DNA from: Todiramphus chloris collaris
Taxonomy: Eukaryota; Chordata; Aves; Coraciiformes; Alcedinidae
DNA: 64,000 bases
Assembly: GCA_025345505.1 (NCBI GenBank)
Contig: JANVCC010009895.1
Coordinates: 901,145 to 965,144 of the forward strand
Direction: 5' to 3'
The position numbers were made by a program, and so were the translations under genes. Below are positions 43,713 through 55,426 of this stretch, one piece after another (within the stretch, counting starts at the first letter, position 1; each line of letters opens with the position of its first letter). Under the pieces are notes generated by a model that had not been told where the DNA came from, made no database searches, and saw only the letters and a list, made by a program, of their open reading frames with translations.

Positions 43713-43730
43713 TGTCACCCAATGTGGGGC
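43713..43730 (+). promoter_or_regulatory. Primer binding site, ERVL-B (tRNA-Lys-like)
   Basis: TGTCACCCAATGTGGGGC, seven bases after the LTR. It differs at three positions from the classic tRNA-Lys1,2 site TGGCGCCCAACGTGGGGC, and could be a decayed form. Other assignments cannot be excluded. Confidence 0.6.
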
Positions 43731-43821
43731 ATGATCAGAGCTCTGATAGATTGCTGAATAGTTCAAATTCTAGTTTGCTTGCTTCAGGGAGTATCACCAT
43801 TTTCCTGAGTGTCTTTAAGAA

Positions 43822-45063
43822 TTGGAAACTAAAACAGTCTGCCTAAATTATGTCGTTTCTGAGAGCAGTGTCCGTTCGTGTTTTTTTAGCATTTCTTTCG
43901 GAGTTAAATGCTGTATGTTCCCTTACGTGCCATACACGTTATATTTCTCTTTGTTTGTTCTCACTATTTATCTGAAAGCCCTCGGGCTTGGGCACTGGGC
44001 GAAAGCCTCTGCTTTCCTGTGGTGTTTATCTCTGAATTATGTTGCACTGAATGGGGCAGCAAATGCATCTTGGTACTACTGGCATTACATAGTGGATTTT
44101 ATTACTAGGAATACTTATCGTTTTATCTCGGGAATTTATACTGCTCCGCACTATGCTAATCTGACTACACCAGTTTTTAGAACTCCAAATAGTGAGGATT
44201 CTGGACATGGTTACTACCAAAATATCATATTATTATTATTAATTTCTAATATTTTCACTCTGAGGCATCCGATTAGTCATCAGTGCAGTAATACAGGTCG
44301 GGTAGCCACCAAAAAACGTAGATTGCATGCCGCTTCCCTGCAACGGTCTGTGATACGCTCTGTACAAAGGAAACATGCCGCAACTGTTCAGTCTCCTCAG
44401 GCCGCCCCAACGAGTCCTGCTGCTGCGCCAGCTCCAAACCCAAGCACCACGACTACTCAGTCTCCGCAGGCCCCCCCAACGAGCCCTGCTGCTGCTGCTG
44501 CTGCTGCTGCTGTGCCTCCTGTTCTCAAAATTAGCGCTGCTGCTGCTCCAACTCCCACAACAAGCACTGGAGCTGTTCCAGCTCCAGCAGCAAAGCAGGC
44601 AGCTACACAGACAGCTACTGTGTCCATTCCCACCCAATCTGCACCTGTACAAGTTGCTCCTGTGAAGAAAAGAAAAGAAACAAAACAGCCAAGTCCAGCA
44701 ACAGATCAGGGAGACGGTCCTTCTCAAGCTGAATCTGAGTATGAGTCAGAACCAGATGCAAAGCCTGATGCCACTGCAACTGGAGAGAAACAGCTAACAA
44801 AAACAGATTGCCCAGTGTGGTCAGATGACAGTGGAGCAGGTCCTTCTAAAGCAAACCCATCAGATGTGGAGTCATCAGATGCAGAGGGTACCAACAAATC
44901 TTTACCTATGAAGGAGATGAGAAATCTGAGAAAGGACTATAGCCATCATGAAGGTGAGCCACTGATGACTACTCCAATGCTGGGATACTGGGGCCCACAA
45001 CATCAAACTGAATGGCAGAGAAGCCAGGCAGCTGGGATTCCTGGCCAGAGATGGAGGAATTGA
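43822..45063 (+). pseudogene. gag: ERVL-B gag N-terminal part
   Basis: 413 open codons. The first ~170 residues have several hydrophobic stretches (near residues 30-58, 68-82 and 135-150). The middle is Pro/Ala/Ser-rich with a duplicated QSPQAxPTSPAAA segment and a run of eight Ala encoded by GCT repeats (44489-44510). It is followed by an acidic segment (SEYESEPDA). The first residues may not be the true start; a frame change follows at 45063 into the next piece. Confidence 0.6.
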
Positions 45064-45112
45064 CCAAGAGCTTGCAAGAAAGAGCAACACTATCAGTTTC
45101 TGGAGAAGACTC

Positions 45113-46009
45113 TTGTCACCTGTAAAATCCAGGTACCCCTATAAGGAGGACATTGATTGCCACCCAAGCAAATGGACCACCATGGAAAAAAGTATTAAGT
45201 ACTTGAGAGAATTAGCTGTGCGACAGGTGATTTATGGTGATAGGCAAATAGTGAACCCTGATGCAATCCCATGCCAGCGACCCATCTTGCAGAAGTTTGT
45301 GTGGAGTGCCCCATCAGCGTATTCCCACACATTGTCAACATTGGTCTGGGAAAAAGATGACGAGGTACCAACTATGACAGAAGTGGCCAAGAGAGCACGA
45401 CAGTATGAAGACAATGTCTCTGGTCCTCTACATGTCCGTGTATCAGCCCTGGAGAGATCAGTTGAAAATCTGATTGCAAAAATAGAGAGAAGGGAGAAAA
45501 GATCCTATTCTTCCCCTCAGTGGACCCGTGTTGAAGCCACTAGGAGAATGTGCTCTTCTTCAAGACCAGCTAAATAGGAACAGTACATGTCACGATGTAC
45601 CCTGTGGTCTCTTCTCCGTGCCTTTGGAGAGAAAATGAGCAGATGGAATGGAAAACCTACCACTGCTCTACAGGCATGCGTACTCTACTTACAAGGTAAA
45701 ACAAAGAGAAGAGAGAATTCTTCCAGAAGGGAGGCTGCTCCAGTCCGCTATGAGCAGTCCTCTGGTCCAACTACATGGGCCTCAGGTCAAAATGTGAGTA
45801 GGGGGAATGAAAATGTGATTCCTGTAGTCAATACAAATCCTATAAATAGTACAAATCCTGTAAATAGTGCAAATCCTGTAAATAATGCAAATCCTGTCAA
45901 TGGTGTAATTCCTATGATCTACACATACCCTGTTAACCAGATGAACCACGTAAACCCGGTGAATTTCACAAACCCAGTTACCAGTTATGGACAATACCCT
46001 CGGAATTAG
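45113..46009 (+). pseudogene. gag: ERVL-B gag C-terminal part with NPVN repeats
   Basis: Piece 45113-45577 has the capsid-like segment CHPSKWTTMEKSIKYLRELAV and a helix (ALERSVENLIAKIERREK). After a TAG at 45575-45577 the next piece (45587-46009) has RCTLWSLLR, typical of avian ERVL gag, and a run of Asn-Pro-Val-Asn repeats at about 45828-45960 from an 18-base unit. I see no CCHC zinc knuckle, as in spumavirus-like gags. Confidence 0.7.
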
Positions 46010-46030
46010 AGGGGCCCTGCCTCCAGCCAG

Positions 46031-46510
46031 GTGGAGGAGAGGGACAACAGAGTTTATTGGACTGTGTGGATTCGATGGCCTGGCACGTTAGAACCACAAA
46101 AGTATAAAGCCCTTGTAGATACTGGTGCACAGTGCACCCTATTGCCATCGAATCATAAAGGGACTGAATCTGTTACCATTACTGGAATAACAGGAGGATC
46201 TCAAGATCTGACTGTAGTAGAGGCTGAAGTGAGTCTAACTGGGAATAAATGGGAAAAGCACCCTATAGTGACTGGTCCAGATGCTCCGTGCATCCTTGGC
46301 ATAGACTTCCTCAAGGAAGGGTATTATAAGGACCCAAAAGTTTATCAATGGGTCTTTGGTATAGCAGCTGTAGAGACTGAGGACAAGAAACAGCTCACTG
46401 TGCTGCCTAACCTTTCAGAGGAGTCTGCCATTGCGGGTAAGATGAGAGCTGAGGATCAAAAGGTGCCAATTGCCATTGGAATTGTGCACTGACGACAATA
46501 TCACATATTC
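46031..46510 (+). pseudogene. pro: ERVL-B protease, ends early
   Basis: YKALVDTGAQCTLLPS with the catalytic DTG at about 46119-46127 (GAT ACT GGT) and ILGIDFL, matching ERVL-A 30311-30700. It stops at TGA 46490-46492, then the text goes straight into LTR sequence. Catalytic residues look intact. Confidence 0.85.
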
Positions 46511-46511
46511 C

Positions 46512-46680
46512 ATTTTTATAATTATTAATTTCATTTTCATTAAAGCTGTTCTAGTTTCCTTTTCTAATCGCTAAGTCTCTCTCCCTTATTCCCTTTCTCT
46601 TCCCCTTTGGGGAGGGAGGGGGGTTAACAGAGAGTGTCTGTTATAGGTCTAAGGGGCTGCCCTGACCCTAAACCATGACA
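46512..46680 (+). repeat. ERVL-B 3' LTR piece (R-U5)
   Basis: Matches the last ~170 bases of the LTR (CATTTTCATTAAAGCTG to CCATGACA). The U3 part is missing, lost together with pol. Confidence 0.92.
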
Positions 46681-46811
46681 GGGGTGACGATCGGTATAAA
46701 AAATTTTTAACAGGGGCCACTGGGGCGCGACCCACCATAGCCTTGAAATGGATAACTGATCGACCAGCACGAGGGCTGTATGGGGAAAATCAGCTCAGCC
46801 AGACCCACTAC
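46681..46811. other. Junction sequence with ERVL-A LTR scrap
   Basis: 46765-46809 matches the reversed start of the ERVL-A family LTR (CAGCTCAGCCAGACCCACTACA). The rest (46681-46764) is unassigned. Confidence 0.5.
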
Positions 46812-48157
46812 AGCTTGTGTTTCCACAGACCAAGGAGTCTGCTGGATACCCTCCAGGTGTTTGTGGCCGTATATAGAAGTTGGGAATCAGGATGAGGATG
46901 AATCTACTAACATGGCTGACATGGATGGGAGTACTTGGGGTGGTGACAATGCTTATAGTTCTGACAACACCATGGAACTCGAGCAGACTGAATCAAACTA
47001 GCTTTTGCATATCTATGGCTCAACCAGAACAGATATTTCACATGTGTTTGGCTGGCTTACCCATTGACAATGAGGGCATGATCAGAAAATGTCTTACTAG
47101 TAAGCTCAGAATTGAAAAAGAGAAATGTAAGGCAGATAATATTAGTGGGTGTTTTGAAGCATGGGACACATGGGATGATCACCTTCCATTAGCAGGTTTA
47201 GAACTGCAAGAACTTGCTATCCTTGGCAATGTAAAAGCAGACGTGTGTGTTTAATTACACTGAATACCACAGAAATGATTCATGGGTACAAGATGTCTCA
47301 CCTAGACAGCATATATACTAGAATTATACTTGAGGGTGTAATGCAATAGTCAGGGACCCAACAAATCCAAGTGATTGGCTACCTTCAGATTACCACGCCA
47401 GACAACTACCACCTGTCATATTCTTGATTTGCAGGGATCAGGCATGGCCTGGATTATCCTCACATCTAATGGGGGGGGGGGGCAGGCCTGTATGTTGGGA
47501 CAGTTAGTTATGCTGACACCCAATACATCCATGATATGAAATCATGCTGAATTACATAGGCATAGACAATGCCGTGCTACACACACATATAATCAGAGAA
47601 GTGTCAGGATAACATGAACCTGTGGAACAGAAGCAAAACCTTTGTAGCAGTTGTATTTCTCCCAGGGCTTGCGACCATAAAAGCTCTGCTTGAGCTCAAC
47701 AAGTTGGCATGCTGGCTAGCAAAACAAAGTAATTTGACATCACAAGTGTTGTCCAAATTGGCAACAGACGTGGATTCAGTTCAGTATGCTACATTACAAA
47801 AGTGAACAGCCATTGACGTCTTATTATTAGTACACGCCATGGCTGCAAGGATTTTGACAGGATGTGTTGTATTGTATGAATCTGAGCAATCATTCTCGGT
47901 CTACTCATAAAAGCTTACAGGATTTAATGGAACAAAATAAGAAGTTACAAGATGATAGATTTGTTTTACTAAATACTCATTTTTTCAGGATGGGGAGTTA
48001 CCAGGTGGCTGAAACTAGTGTTAAAAATAGGTTTATTTCTACTAGGCATATTTGTGTGCATTATCTCGATAATCCCTTGCTTGCTTACCTGTTCGCAAAA
48101 CATGCTGCAAAAGATGGTATACCAGGTCATGGTAATAGAAAAACAAAAAGGGGGAAT
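46812..48157 (+). pseudogene. env: Alpha-type integrase end and envelope remnant
   Basis: 46812-46880 encodes an integrase C-terminus (ACVSTDQGVCWIPSRC, parallel to 62835-62880). The env starts about 46880 with a hydrophobic leader and a surface part resembling the open Env at 37775-39160 (FCISMAQPEQ, MCLAGLP). The transmembrane part at 47614-47805 has LNKLACWLAKQ and a helix, then TGA at 47803-47805 and decayed CX6C-like text. Many stops and frameshifts; a G12 run lies at about 47469-47482. Confidence 0.82.
48146..48157 (+). promoter_or_regulatory. Polypurine tract, alpha-like remnant
   Basis: AAAAAGGGGGAA followed by TT, directly before the LTR, similar to the tract of beta copy 1 (63412-63423). 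Confidence 0.75.
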
Positions 48158-48482
48158 TAGGGGAAACAACAGGAGTTATGGCCTGGAAGATGCAGAGGGG
48201 TTTGACCTTGAGTGCCTAAGCCTGTGTCTTTAGAGAGGAGAAAAGCAAGATAAGAGAAAGAAAAAATGCTGATAGCAACCTCTGGTCCAGCTGCAAGTAT
48301 GAAAATGAGACACGTGGAATCAAGGCTCCAATCAAGTGCAAGAATGAAACGCATGAAATTTAGGCACTAACCAATTATGTAATCTGTCTGTGTGTACACT
48401 AAAATAAGGTATACAAGCTTGCTGTTAGCAATAATAAAGGTCTCTGATTTTTCTCTCACTCAGAGTCCATGCCTTAATCCCT
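48158..48482 (+). repeat. LTR of alpha-like remnant (about 325 bp)
   Basis: Follows the polypurine tract; ends near AATCCCTCACA. AATAAAGGTCTCTGATTTTTC near 48431 is a poly(A) signal. The first bases read TTAGGGG rather than TG, so the U3 edge is changed. No second copy in the window. Confidence 0.7.
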
Positions 48483-48483
48483 C

Positions 48484-48545
48484 ACAGAGTCCTATATGGC
48501 CAGAGCAAAAATCTAATGGGAAATGGAGATTAACAGTGGAATATT
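48484..48545 (+). pseudogene. pol: ERVL RT scrap
   Basis: 62 bases encoding SPIWPEQKSNGKWRLTVEY, matching ERVL-A RT at 30839-30896. It is probably the far side of ERVL-B, split off when the alpha-like remnant was joined in. Confidence 0.85.
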
Positions 48546-49943
48546 GTCCCAGGTTCATGAAGGATTCCTATTTCACAAAGAACAGAGCTCACAGAGTGAA
48601 TTTTGAATTGGTGCAATTTTGTATGGTCTGAAGTTCATATCAGTTTAAAATATGATTTATGCTAATTTAATTTGCATCTGTAATTTACAGATTGAAGTTA
48701 AGTCTGGTTTAAACTGATGTACAGACGCACTCCTATGCTCACTCTACAACACAACTGTTTTTCAACATAATTTCAAGTACAATTTTTCTTTCAATAAATC
48801 CTCTGTTAAAGAGAAACAATGACCGCAACTGCTTTCCATGTGTCCTCTAAGACCCTACCAGCATTGTCCCATAATCCTATTTTCTGCTGATTTGTGCTTT
48901 AAGTCCATACAAATCTGAATAAATAAGCTGTGTGTATCTACCAAAAAAATAGCTAACTGCATAAACCACTTGGTATAGCCATGTACGAAGATTGAGCTAG
49001 AACCTTAATTGTGTAAATAAGCACAAAGTTGAAAGACATACCAAATGGTACCAGCATGGGGAGAAGATTATTCAGTGTTTTTACATGTAGCATTGCCAAA
49101 ACAAATGTTCTCAAGGTAAGTAATAACTTGTGAAGAAATGCTAATCTGTTCAAGCTTTTCATGAAAATGTAAAAAGTCAATTAACGTCTTCCGCCACTTG
49201 TATTGTTAAGAACTGAAAATTAAAATATCCAAATTTTAAGATTAAAGTATATTTTAATGAAGCATCTCACATACAAAAATAGACTATGGCCACACTTCCC
49301 AAAGTGTTTTAAGAACACCTTAGCATTTTCAGATACCATCCAAACATGATCTCTAGAACCTTTATAATGAACCAATTGCTTTTGATACACATTATTATGA
49401 CACAGCTATCAGTGACAGCTTTTAAGCCAAGAGTCATAGATGTATACTGTTAAATTATTGTTTTAATCAAAGATTCTTCCACGGTTAGTGTGTCCCATAT
49501 TTCCAAATATGGAGACAAGTCAGCTTATTTCACTACCTGAATTTATTCAATATAATGGATATACTGAGTACACTATGCAAGGACTTCAATCAACTTCTCT
49601 TCCAGATCACATTTTGAATTATATTGTAGCATTATTTTAGCCATTTCAATCATCACAGGTCCCAAAATAATTCTTCACATGGAGGACAAGTGGGTTTTGA
49701 TGGGATTATGCTTTGCTGAAATAGGAAAGTGTAACTACATTGCTATTCAGCTGCTTACTTGTATCCCCCTGGGAGAAGGAGATTCTACCCCAGGAGGCAA
49801 GGGAACACAAAAGATATGATGAAGAGGTAGTATGGGAAGCCTTAAAGTAAGCCTCCCCCCCCTTGAAAAGCTCAGAGGATATATGACACAGGATCCAGGA
49901 CATACTTGGAGAACAAGCTGAAGATAAAAGAGTGATTATTAAG
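48546..49943. other. Non-coding stretch
   Basis: AT-rich, no gene or repeat that I can name on either strand. Probably host DNA. Confidence 0.5.
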
Positions 49944-50436
49944 TGTTGTGGTTTAACCTCTGCTGGCAGCTAAACACCACACAAGCGCTCACCCACCACT
50001 TCTCCTCCCCCGTGGAATGGGAAGGAAAATGAGGAAAAAGAAAAAAAGTGAGACCCATGGATTAAAATAAGGACAATTTAAAAACCCACACCAAAAAAAA
50101 ACAACCCCAAACACATCCCCCTCCCCCCCAAAAAAACCCCACAACAGTAATAACAGTAGTATTAAGGATACAATATACAAAGCAAGTACTAGAAACCATA
50201 AAGCTCTACCTATGACTAAGACTTCACTTTCCCTGCTGCAGCCCCAAGCCAAAACTACACACTGAAACAAGTTGAAAAGAGCCTTGAGCCAGCCCTCCCC
50301 TTATATAGCAGGCATGATGTCAGTATGGTATCAAATATCCCATTGGCTGATTCAGTTGTTTATCCCAGCTGCAGCCCCTCCAAACTGCTTGGGCCAGCAG
50401 CTGCTTGTGCTAATTAACCCTAATGGATTCAGGACA
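49944..50436 (-). repeat. 3' LTR of ERVL-C (493 bp)
   Basis: TG...CA ends on the minus strand. The fragment at 8200-8513 is the same family. TATATAAGGGG near 50298-50308 (minus) is the likely TATA box. It contains A/C-rich homopolymer runs at 50085-50140. Confidence 0.88.
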
Positions 50437-50504
50437 TTATCCACCCCTTATTCTCTACAATCTGCATCATGCCCAGCACTGTTAGTTAACTAATATTCAT
50501 ACAA

Positions 50505-51122
50505 TTTAATTCACTGGTTGTTCTCTCCCAAAATCAAATCCCCTTGCAGTACACATTGGACTTGTCTGTCCTCCTACATCACCCACCAGGTGCACCCAGG
50601 TCTTTGAGCAAAAGCAATCCAATGGATGGGTTTGCTTTTGCCTGAAGCAAGACTCACCCATCTTTCCTAATATATTTTTCATATGCACTGCAGGCACTTT
50701 ATCCCCTTCCACAGCACATGGGAGTTTTGACTGTGTGGAGCCAACTCAATTGGTAGATCCTCTTGTGTTAAATACCAGGTGGCCTTTGATAAATGTGTGT
50801 CCCAGTGTTTGAAGGTCCCACCCCCCCATTGCTTTCAGTTGTAGTTTTTTAATATTCCATTGTACCGTTCAATTTTCCCAGAGGCTGGTGCATGATAGGG
50901 GATGTGATAGACTTACTTGATGCCATGCTCCTTGGCACAGGTGTCTATGACGCTGTTTTGGAAATGAGTCCTGTTGTCTGACTTTCTGGAGTATCATGCC
51001 ACCACAAGATCTGCTTCTCAAGGCCCAGGATGGTGTTCCAGGAGATGGCATGGAACACTGAATATGTTTCCAGACATCCAATGGTTGCTTACACCATTGT
51101 GAGCACATGGTGCTTTCCAGGC
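50505..51122 (-). pseudogene. pol: ERVL-C integrase, decayed
   Basis: Same text as ERVL-A 32720-33310 with many changes: CTSRRFD-like end, GKIERYNG region near 50850-50875, and KRHVLTMV-like start at 51100-51120. Several stops. No intact catalytic triad. Confidence 0.85.
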
Positions 51123-51845
51123 GGGTTTATAATAAGCAAGGTAAAGGGGGATGACAGGTTGCAATTAGAAATTCACATTGGAACCTGAAAGAGCTCAGTC
51201 AGTCCCAATGCCCAACATTTCCTCTAAGAAAACCCTACAAATGAAGAAATTAAGAAGTGTCTGCAAAATAAGCAATAAGCCATACTAATTTTAAACATAA
51301 TTTGCCAAAATTGTTTCTAAAAAGGTCTTTTAATGCTGTCAGACAATGTTTTCTCTCACCAAATCCTGAAGCAGTCTGCAGTGGGGGTCAGTGGCATTAT
51401 CCATTTTACAGGTGGGGAAATGGAGACACTGGGAAGAGGAGAGTCTTGCCTGCATTTACACCACAGCCCAGCAGCAGAGTAAGGCATGGATGGCAACCCT
51501 GTCCAATGTCTTACTTACCACAGAACATTGCAGAGTCTTGTGGATTTATTGCCAGCCATCTTAGCAGCATAAAATAAAACTGTAGTGGATTAAAAAACCC
51601 AACCCAAAACAACAAACTATTTTGCATTAAAAGAGAAAAAATTGCAATTAAGAGAAAGACCCGCTCACCTGAAATTCTCAAGCAACAAGCAAAACTTTCT
51701 TAGTAAGTGTATAGCTCTATTTTACAAACAATAGGAATGAACTACGCTTTTTAGCTATGGTAACTATAAGAGAGCGTGGTGGATGTAAATCTCTCCCTCC
51801 ACATTTACCACTCCTCAACTGTCAGAGACTAATACAATCACAGTT
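51123..51845. other. Non-coding stretch
   Basis: No gene or recognisable repeat. A 91-codon open stretch at 51302-51577 shows no family motif and is probably chance. Confidence 0.5.
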
Positions 51846-52082
51846 CTACATTGTAACCTGAATGAAGTCACACTGCTGCTGAGTGATGTTGTGCTAGACA
51901 TGACAGAACTTCAATACAAACTGGAGTTGAAGGCAGCCAAGTGGTATGCCACAATTGATATTGCTATTGTGTTTTTCTCACTTCCTTCAGCAACAGTCTC
52001 CAAGCCACAGTTTGCTTTCACTTGAAGGGGCATCCAGTACACCTGGAATCGACTGCCCCAGTGATGGAAACACAGCCTCACC

Positions 52083-54768
52083 TAAAATGTATTAGGTTCT
52101 ATCCAGGAGGGGAGGTAGAACAGGTTGAAAGCTTATGGGTAAAAGTCAAGGGACATGGAAAAGGGAATAAAATTGTTCTGGGTGTCTACTACAGGCCACC
52201 AAACCAAAAAGAAGGTGTTGACGAAGCCTTCTACAGTCAACTGGAAGTGGCCACTAGAACACCCTCCCTGGTAGTCATGGGTGACTTCAATCACCCTGAT
52301 ATCTGTTGGAAAGCCCATACAGCCAGGCATACCCAGTCCAAAAAGCTCTTGCAGTGCATAGATGACAACTTTCTGATGCAGGTCGTGGCTGAACCAACAA
52401 GGAGGGGTGCACTGTTGGATCTTGTATTAACTAATAAAGAAGGACTGGTTGGAGACATTAGGGTTGGGAATAGCCTGGGTGATAGTGATCACGATATGAT
52501 AGAGTTTAATATTAAACAAGGGGGAACTAGAGCAGTAAGTAGGACTGCAACCCTGGACTTCCGCAGGGCTGACTTTGAACTCTTCAAAGATCGACTTGCT
52601 GGAATCCCATGGGCTAGTACTCTGGAGGGTAAAGGAGCCCAAGACAGTTGGTTAATTTTAAAAAACCAGTTTCTTCAGGCCCAGGATAGATGTATTCCCT
52701 TGAGGAAAAAATCTGGAAGGCACACTAGGAGACCTACATGGATGAGCAGGGAGCTTCTGAAGGAGATTTCAAGGAAGAAAGAACTATACAGTTCATGGAA
52801 AAAAGAACTGGTCAGTTGGGAAAATTATAGAGAAGTAGTCAGGGCATGTAGGAAGGCAATAAGGAAGACCAAAGCCCTCTTAGAGCTTAAGTTGGTGAGT
52901 AAGGTAAAAGAGAATAAGAAAAGTTTCTTTAAATACATAAGTGCCAAGAGGAAGAACAAGGAAAGTGTGGGGCCACTGCTGAATGAGAAAGCAGTCTTAA
53001 TAACCGAGGATGCAGAGAAGGCAGAGTTGCTCAACACCTTCTTTGCTTCAGTCTTTTCTTCTAAGACCAGCCCCTGTGAACTCCAGTCCCTGGTTGAAGG
53101 GGAGAAAGCCTGGGGGAAGGATGACTCTCCACTGGTCAATGAAGACTGGGTTAAGGACCAGTTACGTAAGCTGAATATACATAAGTCCATGGGCCCTGAT
53201 GAGATGCACCCAAGAGTGCTGAGCGAATTGGCTGATGTTATTGCCCTGCCACTCTCCATCATTTTTGCAAAATCATGGCAAACGGGAGAGGTGCCGGAGG
53301 ACTGGAGGAAAGCCAATGACACTCCAGTCTTCAAAAAGGGCAGGAAAGAGATTCCAGAAAACTATAGACCAGTCAGTCTTACCTCCATCCCTGGAAAGAT
53401 AATGGAGAGGCTCATTCTGGAGGTTATCTCTAGGCACATGGAAGATAAGAAGGTTATCAGGAGTAGTCAACATGGATTTACCAAGGGGAAGTCATGCTTG
53501 ACTAATCTAATAGCCTTCTATGATATTGTAACTGGATGGCTAGATGCAGGGAGACCAGTGGATATAGTCTATCTTAACCTTAGCAAGGCTTTTGACACAG
53601 TCTCCCATAACATCCTTGTGGAGAAGCTTGGGAAGTATGGGATAGAAGAGCAGGTAGTAAGATGGATTAGTAACTGGTTGGACAATAGAGTCCAGAGAGT
53701 GGTGGTCAACGGTGCCAAGTCCAGCTAGAGAGCTGTAACCAGTGGAGTCCCCAGGGATCAGTGCTGGGTCCGGTCCTGTTCAACATCTTTATCAATGACA
53801 TTGATGACAGGACAGAGTGTCTGCTCAGCAAGATTGCTGATGACACAAAACTGGGAGGATTGGCAGATACACCTGAAAGCTGTGCAGCCATCCAGCGAGA
53901 CTTCGACAGGTTGGAGAACTGGGCAGGGCAGAACCAAATGAGGTTTAACAAGGGTAAATGTAGAGTCCTGCATCTAGGTAAGAATAATAAATTACACCAG
54001 TACAGACTGGGAGGTGATCTGCTGGAGAGCAGTCTTGTGGAGAAAGACTTGGAGTCCTGGTGGACAACAAGTTCTCCATGGAGCAGCAATGTGCCCTTGT
54101 GGCCAGGAAGGCCAATGGTATCCTGGGGTGTATCAAGAGGAGCATGTCCAGCAGATCGAAGGAGGTTCTCCTCCCCCACTACTCTACACTGGTGAGACCT
54201 CACCTGGAGTATTGTGTCCATTTCTGGGCTCCCCAGTTCAAGAGAGACAGGGATCTGTTTGAGAGAGTCCAACGGAGGGCTACAAGGATGATTAAGGGAC
54301 TGGAGCACATGCCTTATGAGGAGAGGCTGAGACACCTGGGGCTCTTTAGTCTGGAAAAGAGAAGACTGAGAGGGGATTTGATAAATGTTTATAAATATAT
54401 GAGGGCTGTGTCAAGAGAAAAGGGACAGCCTCTTCTCACTCGTGCCTTGTGATAGGACTAGGAGGAATGGATATAAGCTGGAGCACAAGAGGTTCCACCT
54501 TAACATGAGGAGGAACTTCTTTACAATAAGGGTCACAGAGCATTGGAACAGGCTGCCCAGAGAGGTTGTGGAGTCTCCTTCTCTGGAGATTTTCAAAACT
54601 CGCCTGGATGCGTTCCTGAGTGACCTGTGTTAGGTTAGATTAGGTTGTAGGTTAGATTAGGTTGTAGGTTAGATTATATGATCCTGCCCAGGCAGGGGGT
54701 TTGAACTCGAAGATCTCCAAGGTCCCTTTCAACCCCTAACACTCTGTGATTCTGTGATTCTGTGATTT
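52083..54768 (+). mobile_element. CR1 LINE, 5'-truncated, in ERVL-D
   Basis: Endonuclease C-terminal half and [34 protein letters not shown] 568-codon open frame spans 52022-53728 with its start in ERVL. Then TAG at 53726-53728 (Trp in relatives), a one-base deletion near 53750, and more frameshifts near 54050 and 54400 break the RT. The tail is the TTCTGTGA repeat at 54745-54768. Near 54634-54675 the AGGTTAGATT unit is tandemly repeated. Confidence 0.92.
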
Positions 54769-54954
54769 TGCCATGGACTGATACAGACTGCACTGAAACA
54801 GGGTAAAGTTCTGGAATACGTGCAATACATTGATGACATCATCATATGGGGCAACACAGCAGAAGAAGTTTTTGAGAAAGGGAAAAAAATAGTTCACATC
54901 CTTCTGAAGGACATTTTTCCTATAAAACAAAGTCAAGGGACCTGCACAGGGGAT

Positions 54955-55426
54955 CTAGTACAGGAATGGATCCAGATAAGAGCAACAAAGCTCGTGAAGA
55001 GTCTTGAGAATAAGCCTTATGAGGAGTGGCTGAGGGAGCTGGGGTTGTTTAGTCTGAAGAAAAAGGTGTCTGAATGGAGACCTTATTGCTCTCAATTACC
55101 TGGAAAGAGGTTATAGAGAGGTGGGTGTTGGTCTCTTCTCGCAAGTCACAACTGATAGGACAAGAAGAAATGGCATCAAGTTACACCAGGGGAGGTTTAG
55201 GTTAGACATTAGGAAAAACTTCTATACTGAAAGGGTTATCAAAGACTGGAACAGGCTGCCCAGGGAAGTGGTTGAATTGCCATCCCTGGATGTATTGAAA
55301 AGACATCTAGATATGGTGCTCAAGGATATGGTGTAGTAGTGGCCCTGTTAGAGTTATATAATGGTTGGACTTGATGATCTTAAATGTCCTTTCCAACCAT
55401 AACAATTCTGTTATTCTGTTTTTATG
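54955..55426 (+). mobile_element. CR1 fragment, second insertion in ERVL-D
   Basis: CR1 3' region: [35 protein letters not shown], then [11 protein letters not shown] near 55230-55280 and a TTCTGTTATTCTG tail. Old, with several changes. Confidence 0.88.

Larger units (their letters stand above)
43007..46680 (+). mobile_element. ERVL-type element, pol deleted (ERVL-B)
   Basis: 5' LTR (43007-43705, missing the first ~107 bases), primer site, gag frames, protease, then directly a piece of 3' LTR (46512-46680). RT, RNase H and integrase are absent between protease and LTR. A stray RT piece of this class lies at 48484-48545. Confidence 0.88.
49944..51122 (-). mobile_element. ERVL-type element, 3' part only (ERVL-C)
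   Basis: Minus strand: integrase (about 50505-51122), then a polypurine tract and a 3' LTR (49944-50436). The LTR starts TGTCCTGAAT and ends CCACAACA (minus). Cut inside integrase at 51122, where host-like sequence starts. Confidence 0.88.

Noticed and set aside
45828..45960. CRISPR-like array
   Set aside because: The units are short, directly adjacent, and translate to a regular peptide repeat in the gag frame; no spacers.
47469..47482. G-run as a regulatory quadruplex
   Set aside because: A single run of about 12 G inside a decayed env; slippage is the simpler explanation.
52022..52083. Start of the 568-codon frame as a real CR1 start
   Set aside because: The first 20 codons are ERVL-D RT sequence read in another frame; the CR1 begins at about 52083.
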